From assembly GCA_964558315.1 (NCBI GenBank), contig CAZLCL010000032.1:1-9701 (forward strand): a stretch of DNA of 9,701 bases, written 5' to 3'. The position numbers were made by a program, and so were the translations under genes. The stretch comes from MWCM01 sp964558315. GTDB lineage: Bacteria; Patescibacteriota; UBA1384; XYA2-FULL-43-10. The notes below the pieces were generated by a model, which did not search any database, was not told where the DNA came from, and saw nothing but the letters and a program-made list of their open reading frames with translations. Shown here piece by piece: positions 4,577 to 9,701 of this stretch. Numbering within the stretch: position 1 is the stretch's first letter; each line of letters opens with the position of its first letter.

Positions 4577-7473
4577 AATTCCAATATCTGCTGGCTAGTT
4601 GCATAAATTACCGGCCCCGAGTCAGAGCTGTTGTTGTATTGAGAGAGATATTTAAATAGTTGTCTTACTCTTTCCTGTTCATCTGGCTTAAACCAATGTG
4701 GATGAGACAAAAATGTCAGCTGTTTTTTATCTTTAAGTGGCATTCTATTAAAATTGGCGTTGAATCTCTCTATCATCTGGCTGGCCGAAAACCAGTAAGA
4801 GTCGGCGCCATTGTTAGGAATCTCCAGCAATTTTAAATGGTTACTCAAAGATGAGGTGTTTTGATCTGTCTGAGAGGGGAAATAAGGCTGAGTTGTTGAT
4901 TCTAAATTCCAGTGTCCAGATTGATTATTTTGCCCAAAAGAGTATTTTGTGCGTCCTGAGCTGTCTGCCCCGAAACCAAGCTCATCTAAGGCTTTAAGAG
5001 TGTCCAAATTAGCAAACCATCCTCCGGCTCGATAAACCTGCGGTCTGGGCAAGCCTTGCCGCTCTAATTCCTGAAGAGCTTTAAAAATTATTTGTTTCAT
5101 TTCATCTTGCGTATATGCAGAGGTTAAAACACTGTAACCATCACCCTCCGCTTTATCCCATCTTGGCTCCTTTTTGGCTTCAATACCAGCCGCTGTAACG
5201 AAATCATAAAACATATGCAGATGAAGAGCAAAACCATCTCCGACAGACAACCTTTTCTTAAGCCAAGCCGTTAAATATTCTACTCTTTCTTGATTAATTG
5301 TATTGGTAATATATATTCTAGGATTAAAAAAATGAGTAATTGGCAGATTATATTCATTGGAAATATCTTCTGTTGCATTTAAATAAGCACCACTCACGTC
5401 ATAACCCTCCCAGTCGTATGTCCAAGCAATATACAACGGGTAAGAAACAAAGAAGCCCTCTTTTTGACTTAGATAAACATTTCCCTCATCATTTATCTCT
5501 ATTTGCACCTGATAAGTGCCGGCTGATAAATCAGAAATTGATAATTCCGCGCAATAAAGCCCATCGCTAGAAAGTGCCATCTCTCTTTTTATTTGGGTCC
5601 CAATAATCTGATAAGTCGCCTTAGCATTATCTAACTCGATGTTGGGCTTGCCATATATTTCGATTATTCGATCGCTGTCTTGATCTTCGATTAAATTCCA
5701 TTTTTTGGAAACCTCGGCAGTAACAGCATGGGTTTTGGTATCGCCTAATTCAATTGAGTATTCTGCTGATGTTGGTTTAACATCAAAACTAGCTTTGTCA
5801 TTTGTTGCTAAGGTATTACCATAATAAATAAAGTAAGAATCATTAATATCGCCACCATTTATTAAGCTCTGCGATAAAAAAGTAATGCGAGTCGCCGGTA
5901 AACTCCATGAATTTTCTACCAGAAACGGTAAAGCTTGATAATTTTTACCATTGTAATAGAGAATTTTTATATCTCCGCCATCAAGTCGCGCCTCTCCCAT
6001 CTCAACTAATTTTTGGTGATCAAATTCGAAACTCAAAGCCTGATTCTCTGAAATATTGCTGAATGAACTTAAATTATGTATTTTGAGGTTTTTTCTAAAA
6101 GCATAGCTGTCGTCCCACCAATGTATATTGGCATTTCTCTTAATTGAGGTTTTAATTTCCTGAACAACTAAGGGAGAGACCAAAATCGCGGCAACGGCTC
6201 CAATTACTATGCCGGCGATAAGATGCCTCTTTTTAATCAATTTTCTTCTTCTGGCCGTGCCATCTGGGTGCGGGAAAAAATATTTATGCAAAAGACGATA
6301 CTCTTTTTTGGAACCGGCAACAATTTCTTCTTCTAGTTTAATTATGCTTGATCTTTGCAATGCTTCTTCTTGATCTTCGCTGGACTTTTTAATGTGGCAT
6401 AACACAAACCGATAATTAAAAGGTAATACGGTAGCCAAAATTAATGAAGCAATTACTAGAAACAAAAACATCAAAATAAACATGCCAAGTGAGCTAACCT
6501 GCGGGCCATGAGCCATTTCGTAAAGTGAAAGTAAAAAGATATGAGCCCAAAAGATTGCAAATGCGTTCTGCCCCAACACCAATAAAAAATCGCGCATAAC
6601 AGGTAAAGCACTAAATCGTTTAAAAAGATAGATGATATAAGCCGCTAAAAAAGACAAGGCTAAACTCAAGAATAGAAAGCCCGGCGCTGGAGGCCATCTC
6701 AACAAAATATCACCTAAAGGTATTGCTAAATTATTTCCACCATAAATAATAATTAGTGACAGTATCGCAAAAATTATTATACATTGACCAACAAATTTTC
6801 TTTTTTCTGAGACATTTTTGAGTGTTATTAAGCGGTATCCCCAGCATAGGCCAAAAGCATAAATTGAAAAATATTGCAAAATCGGAAAACGAAAATAGCC
6901 ATCAGCCCCTGCTAAAAGGGCTTTCCATGGCAGTAGATAACCCTCTACGGGAATCTGATATAATATATATCCGGATAAATAAACTAAAACTGAAAATATT
7001 AATACAACAGTGATTTTTTTGGACAGATAAGAAAAAAACTTGTTAAAAAATATCAGTAATACAGGATAAATTATAAACGGCACAATATACTCAGTGTAGG
7101 AGGGCAATAATCTAAACGAAATTATATCAAAGATTATCTTAAGTTTAGCAAAACCGTCCGCAGATATTACATTTTTTATTTCGACAAATATGGCAATTAA
7201 ATAATATGATAGAAGCAATACTAATATTCGTTTAAAAATTCTTTTTTTATCAATTGCATTATCGTTGTTATGAATATATGCAATATAGGAAACAGCACCA
7301 GACACTAAAAGAAATGCCACGTAACAAAAGGTATTACCAATTGTTTCAAGAGCTAGTATAAATGAGTTATCGCGATTGTGAAAAAAATAAACCGAGTGCG
7401 CCAAAATCATCAAAAACACCGCCAGACCACGCAATAAATCGAGCATGTGGTATCTTGCTTTCTGGTTTTGCAT
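4564..7473 (-). CDS. Fusion of membrane acyltransferase, DUF2341, Ig-like region and NodB-like polysaccharide deacetylase
   Basis: I start the gene at the ATG at 7473, which has AGGGA five bases upstream; a TTG at 7488 would add five residues. Of 969 residues, about 1-360 form a ten-helix bundle starting with MLDLLRGLAVFLMILAHSVY, with the likely catalytic His26. This is the pattern of the HGSNAT/DUF1624 and acyltransferase-3 superfamily. A Lys/Arg-rich stretch (about 400-416, cytoplasmic) and an eleventh helix (417-435) then export the rest. Residues 450-555 match DUF2341 (WWDDSYAFRK, DGGDIKILYY, YFIYYGN). An Ig-like stretch covers about 565-677. Residues 680-969 look like a polysaccharide deacetylase, with WTYDWEGYDV (D687, E689), the likely metal site HLH (751, 753), YRAGGW (814-819), ELGFGADSS and SHPHW. 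It could add and remove acyl groups on an exported glycan. First gene of a two-gene operon with the peptidase. Domain assignments are by motif; substrate is unknown. Confidence 0.82.
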   Translation of the reverse strand: MQNQKARYHMLDLLRGLAVFLMILAHSVYFFHNRDNSFILALETIGNTFCYVAFLLVSGAVSYIAYIHNNDNAIDKKRIFKRILVLLLSYYLIAIFVEIKNVISADGFAKLKIIFDIISFRLLPSYTEYIVPFIIYPVLLIFFNKFFSYLSKKITVVLIFSVLVYLSGYILYQIPVEGYLLPWKALLAGADGYFRFPILQYFSIYAFGLCWGYRLITLKNVSEKRKFVGQCIIIFAILSLIIIYGGNNLAIPLGDILLRWPPAPGFLFLSLALSFLAAYIIYLFKRFSALPVMRDFLLVLGQNAFAIFWAHIFLLSLYEMAHGPQVSSLGMFILMFLFLVIASLILATVLPFNYRFVLCHIKKSSEDQEEALQRSSIIKLEEEIVAGSKKEYRLLHKYFFPHPDGTARRRKLIKKRHLIAGIVIGAVAAILVSPLVVQEIKTSIKRNANIHWWDDSYAFRKNLKIHNLSSFSNISENQALSFEFDHQKLVEMGEARLDGGDIKILYYNGKNYQALPFLVENSWSLPATRITFLSQSLINGGDINDSYFIYYGNTLATNDKASFDVKPTSAEYSIELGDTKTHAVTAEVSKKWNLIEDQDSDRIIEIYGKPNIELDNAKATYQIIGTQIKREMALSSDGLYCAELSISDLSAGTYQVQIEINDEGNVYLSQKEGFFVSYPLYIAWTYDWEGYDVSGAYLNATEDISNEYNLPITHFFNPRIYITNTINQERVEYLTAWLKKRLSVGDGFALHLHMFYDFVTAAGIEAKKEPRWDKAEGDGYSVLTSAYTQDEMKQIIFKALQELERQGLPRPQVYRAGGWFANLDTLKALDELGFGADSSGRTKYSFGQNNQSGHWNLESTTQPYFPSQTDQNTSSLSNHLKLLEIPNNGADSYWFSASQMIERFNANFNRMPLKDKKQLTFLSHPHWFKPDEQERVRQLFKYLSQYNNSSDSGPVIYATSQQILELWTK

Positions 7474-7478
7474 TTGAT

Positions 7479-7483
7479 TCCCT
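7479..7483 (-). promoter_or_regulatory. Ribosome binding site deciding the fusion gene start
   Basis: AGGGA on the minus strand lies five bases before the ATG at 7473. The alternative TTG at 7488-7486 lies upstream of this site and has no comparable signal of its own, so the ATG is preferred. Confidence 0.6.
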
Positions 7484-7510
7484 GCCAATATTTATGAATA
7501 ATACTATAAT
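7482..7510 (+). promoter_or_regulatory. Promoter of the GT2-oxidoreductase gene
   Basis: A perfect -10 box TATAAT (7505-7510) is preceded, 17 bp upstream, by CTGCCA (7482-7487), which matches four of six bases of the -35 consensus. Transcription would begin near 7517, leaving a leader of only about 14 bases with no Shine-Dalgarno site before the ATG at 7531. The -10 overlaps that of the divergent operon. Confidence 0.65.
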
Positions 7511-7537
7511 TATATCTAATTTTTAAACAAATGAAAA
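7509..7537 (-). promoter_or_regulatory. Divergent promoter of the acyltransferase/peptidase operon
   Basis: On the minus strand TATAAT (7514-7509) is also perfect, because the bases 7505-7514 form the palindrome tataattata. The -35 candidate TTTTCA (7537-7532), 17 bp upstream, matches four of six consensus bases and lies in the first codons of the plus-strand gene. Initiation would be near 7502, giving a leader of about 30 bases that contains the AGGGA ribosome site. Confidence 0.55.
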
Positions 7538-9480
7538 AAATTTCAATAATTGCTCCAATCTATAATGAGGTTGATAATATTAAAATATTTTATCAAGAGA
7601 TTAGCAAAAATGTCTTGAAATCCGTTGATTACGAAATAATCTTTGTTGACGACGGTTCGAGTGATAAATCTTTAAAAGTTATTACAAATCTAGTCGCTAA
7701 TGATAATAAAATTAAATTTTTTTCTTTAAATAAAAATTATGGCCAGCAGACAGCCATTTTTGTCGGTTTAAAATATTGCCTCGGCCAAGCCGCAATTGTA
7801 ATTGATTGCGATCTGCAAGATCCGCCAGAGTTAATACCACGCATGATCCATTTCTGGCTAAAAGGATATAAAATTGTCTTACCGCAAAGATTATCCAGAG
7901 ACGACCCATTTACCAAAATTTATTCAGCCAAGTTCTATTATTTTATTTTAAATTTATTACGATCAAATAATTTGAACCCAAGAATTGGCGAGTTTTATCT
8001 TTTAGACCGTCTGGCGATTGATCAGATTATTAACACTGCCAAGGAACCCCTCTTTTTGAGGGGTAAGGTGCAATTTTTAAAATTCGATAAATTTATATTA
8101 AATTATCGAAGAAAACGGAGAGCAAGTGGCAAGAGTGGTTTTTCCTATAAAAAGATGCTCAAGCTGGCAATTGACAGTCTAAGAATGGGTAAAAATAATA
8201 CCCAGCCCCGTTTTGAGATATCAGAAAGTAATTTTTTTAAGGATAAAAAAATCGCTATAATCGGAGCTGGAATTTGTGGCCTTGCCAGCGCTTATTTTTT
8301 GTTAAAACTCGGCTTTAAGGTGGAAATTTTTGAAAAAGAGAAGGAAACAGGCGGCCTGCTGAGCGGAGTAAGAATTGCCGATACTAAGGTTGACAGGTAT
8401 TACCATCATCTCTTTCGAGGACAAACAAGATTACTAAAATTATGCCGTGAACTTAACCTAAATTGCGACTTTAAACAGAGCAAATCTTCTATGGGGTATC
8501 TCTTAAATAACAAGATTTACTCATTTAATACGATATTTGATTATTTAAAACTGCCCTGTTTATCATTTTTTCAGAAAATAAGGATGGGGTCAGCAATATT
8601 CCTGCTAAAATTTTCTGACTCCTCTGCTTGTAAACAGCTTAGTGCAAGTAATATAATAATTGCTAAACTTGGTTTTGCTTCTTGGCAAAGCTTCTGGCAG
8701 ACGCTGTTTGAAAATAAATTTGGTGCATACGCCAAAGATATTTCTGCCAGTTGGTTCATTGGCCGTTTAAACGACCGAAGCAAAGGAATAAAACAAGAAG
8801 TTTTGATCTACCCAAAAAACGGGTTTTTTTCAATAACAGAAAAATTGACTGAAGTGGTAAGACAAAAAGGCGGCAAAATTTATACTTCAAAGTGTGTAAG
8901 AAAAATTGCAAAAATCGACAACAAAATTCAGATAAATTCTAAAAAATTTGACTACTGTTTAAGCACACTGCCATCCAAAATCAACTCCAAGCTTTTCTCT
9001 GCCAGCCTTCAACCACCTATTGATTACTTGGGTTGTGTAGGAGTAATAATATCTGCAAGCGGCTCTTTTAGCTCTCACTATTGGATTAATGTGTTAGATA
9101 AAGAAGCGCCATTCGGCGTGGTAGTGGAACAAAACAACCTCTCCCCCCTGAGTCAAAAGGTAATTCTTTATTTGGCAAAATACTGTTCTTCTCGATCGTC
9201 TTTTTATCAAATGGAAGATAGCGCGGTTTCCACTATCGCCAAAAATTGGCTTAACACAATAAATCCCGGCTTTACTAATTTGATAAAAGAGATAAAAATT
9301 GTCCGAGATCCTAATACTCAGCCATTAATTAAAACAAATTATCAAAAGCCCTTAAGTCATATTACCGACACGCCATTTTTTGCCGCTAGCATGGCGCACA
9401 TTTTCCCTCAAGATAGAGGAGTAGAAAATGCGATCGCCGAATCAGAGACCATCTGTCAGCAGATTATTGATATGCAATAA
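7531..9480 (+). CDS. Fusion of GT2 polyprenyl-phosphate sugar synthase and FAD-dependent oxidoreductase
   Basis: This is a 649-residue fusion. Residues 1-220 are a GT2 domain of the dolichyl-phosphate mannose synthase type: start KKISIIAPIYNEVDNI, nucleotide-sugar motif VDDGSSD (39-45), metal motif DCDLQDPPE (92-100), IGEFYLLDR (152-160), LRGKVQF (176-182) and the family ending GKSGFSYKKMLKLAIDSL. The usual C-terminal membrane helices of GtrB-like relatives are missing. Instead, after a short linker, residues 239-649 form an FAD oxidoreductase of the amine-oxidase/UDP-galactopyranose-mutase-like superfamily. Its Rossmann motif is GAGICG (245-250), followed by E267 and the ETGG signature (272-275). 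Further motifs are DRYYHHLF (288-295), FGAYAKDISASWFIGRL (397-412) and a C-terminal FAD-contact segment IFPQDRGVENAIAESE (624-638). The first half should make a polyprenyl-linked sugar; the reaction of the second half is unknown. It has a short leader, no Shine-Dalgarno site, and ends 1 bp before a terminator hairpin. Confidence 0.9.
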   Translation: MKKISIIAPIYNEVDNIKIFYQEISKNVLKSVDYEIIFVDDGSSDKSLKVITNLVANDNKIKFFSLNKNYGQQTAIFVGLKYCLGQAAIVIDCDLQDPPELIPRMIHFWLKGYKIVLPQRLSRDDPFTKIYSAKFYYFILNLLRSNNLNPRIGEFYLLDRLAIDQIINTAKEPLFLRGKVQFLKFDKFILNYRRKRRASGKSGFSYKKMLKLAIDSLRMGKNNTQPRFEISESNFFKDKKIAIIGAGICGLASAYFLLKLGFKVEIFEKEKETGGLLSGVRIADTKVDRYYHHLFRGQTRLLKLCRELNLNCDFKQSKSSMGYLLNNKIYSFNTIFDYLKLPCLSFFQKIRMGSAIFLLKFSDSSACKQLSASNIIIAKLGFASWQSFWQTLFENKFGAYAKDISASWFIGRLNDRSKGIKQEVLIYPKNGFFSITEKLTEVVRQKGGKIYTSKCVRKIAKIDNKIQINSKKFDYCLSTLPSKINSKLFSASLQPPIDYLGCVGVIISASGSFSSHYWINVLDKEAPFGVVVEQNNLSPLSQKVILYLAKYCSSRSSFYQMEDSAVSTIAKNWLNTINPGFTNLIKEIKIVRDPNTQPLIKTNYQKPLSHITDTPFFAASMAHIFPQDRGVENAIAESETICQQIIDMQ

Positions 9481-9507
9481 AAAAACTTGCAGAAATGCAA
9501 GTTTTTT
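9480..9507. terminator. Bidirectional intrinsic terminator with GAAA loop
   Basis: aaaaacttgca (9481-9491) pairs perfectly with tgcaagttttt (9496-9506) around a gaaa tetraloop, an 11-bp stem extended to 12 by 9480/9507. A T-run follows on the plus strand, and the A-run at its other end gives a T-run on the minus strand. It therefore ends both the GT2-oxidoreductase gene, whose stop codon it abuts, and the convergent small peptide gene. Confidence 0.92.
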
Positions 9508-9518
9508 ATATCTTCCGA

Positions 9519-9572
9519 TTACTTATCCTCTGGCTTAGGATCGCAACCGGTGCATCCGCCACATCCACCCAT
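9519..9572 (-). CDS. 17-residue Cys-rich microprotein MGGCGGCTGCDPKPEDK
   Basis: This 17-codon frame on the minus strand encodes MGGCGGCTGCDPKPEDK and stops at TAA. Four lines of sequence evidence support expression. AGGAG (9583-9579) lies six bases before the ATG, the best Shine-Dalgarno site in the window. A TTGACG-17 bp-TATAAT promoter lies about 40 bases further up. A hairpin terminator starts 12 bases after the stop. The base composition also changes from A/T-rich surroundings to Gly/Cys codons. The peptide has a CxxCxxC core (C4, C7, C10) flanked by glycines, then an acidic/basic, proline-containing tail. Such a core could bind a metal ion or Fe-S cluster, or be a substrate for modification, but I recognise no family and no modifying enzyme is nearby. 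There is no signal peptide or hydrophobic segment. Confidence 0.78.
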   Translation of the reverse strand: MGGCGGCTGCDPKPEDK

Positions 9573-9619
9573 AATATGCTCCTATATGTGCTAATATTAA
9601 TCTAATCTTTTGTCATATA

Positions 9620-9648
9620 ATTATATTACGGCTTAAATCTTTCGTCAA
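9620..9648 (-). promoter_or_regulatory. Near-consensus sigma-70-type promoter of the microprotein gene
   Basis: On the minus strand, TTGACG (9648-9643; five of six consensus bases) is followed by exactly 17 bp and a perfect TATAAT (9625-9620). Transcription would begin near 9613, leaving a 5' leader of about 40 bases before the ATG. The -10 lies in the same palindrome, tataattata (9616-9625), as the divergent promoter at 7505-7514, but no good -35 or gene is visible for the opposite direction. Confidence 0.8.
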
Positions 9649-9701
9649 GAACTATGATTTAGATAACAAAAAACTTACCAAGGGCTGATTCGTTAGATCA
9701 T

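Noticed and set aside
7474..7488. TTG start at 7488 for the acyltransferase fusion
   Set aside because: The ATG at 7473 has AGGGA at five-base spacing and family proteins begin shortly before the LDLLRG motif. The TTG lies upstream of that site.
8046..8064. GC-rich hairpin acccctc / gaggggt with a five-T loop inside the GT2 domain
   Set aside because: A perfect 7-bp stem, but it lies within conserved coding sequence (KEPLFLRGK) and has no T-run after it, so it is not a terminator. It probably arises by chance from the codons.
9651..9701. Possible 3' end of another minus-strand gene entering from the right edge
   Set aside because: Two minus frames stay open for about 13-15 codons to stops at about 9651-9663, but neither tail is recognisable and a strong promoter begins at once downstream. 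It is too short to support.
1..9701. Alternative genetic code (UGA as Gly or Trp)
   Set aside because: UGA ends two well-delimited genes (stops at 264-266 and 4564-4566) where the families normally end, and the protein frames contain no internal UGA.

Overview
The window is AT-rich, with compact genes, multi-domain surface proteins and two small single-gene modules (a four-helix-bundle protein and a GxxExxY protein) surrounded by degenerate A/T-rich words. Together this suggests an uncultivated bacterium of the Patescibacteria/CPR type, assembled from a metagenome. The assignment is an inference from gene style, not from a marker gene. UGA and UAG both end reading frames here, so the standard bacterial code fits. 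One run of exactly 100 N is a scaffold gap.

Left end (1-765): the 5' part of a DedA-family membrane protein runs off the left edge on the minus strand. Next comes a four-helix-bundle gene (264-623, minus) bracketed by imperfect inverted repeats. Middle-left (766-2515): a GT39-like membrane glycosyltransferase (plus strand) is followed by what I read as a GxxExxY gene on the minus strand, whose middle is lost in the N gap. This second small gene is also bracketed by imperfect inverted repeats. Its left repeat encodes the last codons of the glycosyltransferase.

Centre (2516-7473, minus): a two-gene operon with overlapping ends. The first gene fuses a ten-helix membrane acyltransferase, a DUF2341 domain, an Ig-like region and a NodB-like polysaccharide deacetylase. 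The second is a membrane-anchored protein with about four Ig-like domains and a C39/papain-type cysteine peptidase domain. Both place their C-terminal domains outside the membrane.

Right (7531-9701): a GT2 (dolichyl/polyprenyl-phosphate sugar synthase type) fused to an FAD-dependent oxidoreductase is transcribed divergently from the operon. The two share a 57-bp intergenic region with a palindromic -10 box. It ends at a strong bidirectional hairpin terminator. Converging on that terminator is a 17-codon gene for a Cys-rich peptide (MGGCGGCTGCDPKPEDK) with a near-consensus promoter and a strong Shine-Dalgarno site.

Working model (inference): the GT2 half charges a polyprenyl phosphate with a sugar, the GT39-like protein uses such a lipid-linked donor outside the membrane, and the acyltransferase/deacetylase protein edits acyl groups on the resulting surface glycan, with a co-expressed surface peptidase. 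The most novel items are the Cys-rich microprotein, the two inverted-repeat-bracketed modules that share word families with the interrupted glycosyltransferase, and the two unusual enzyme fusions.
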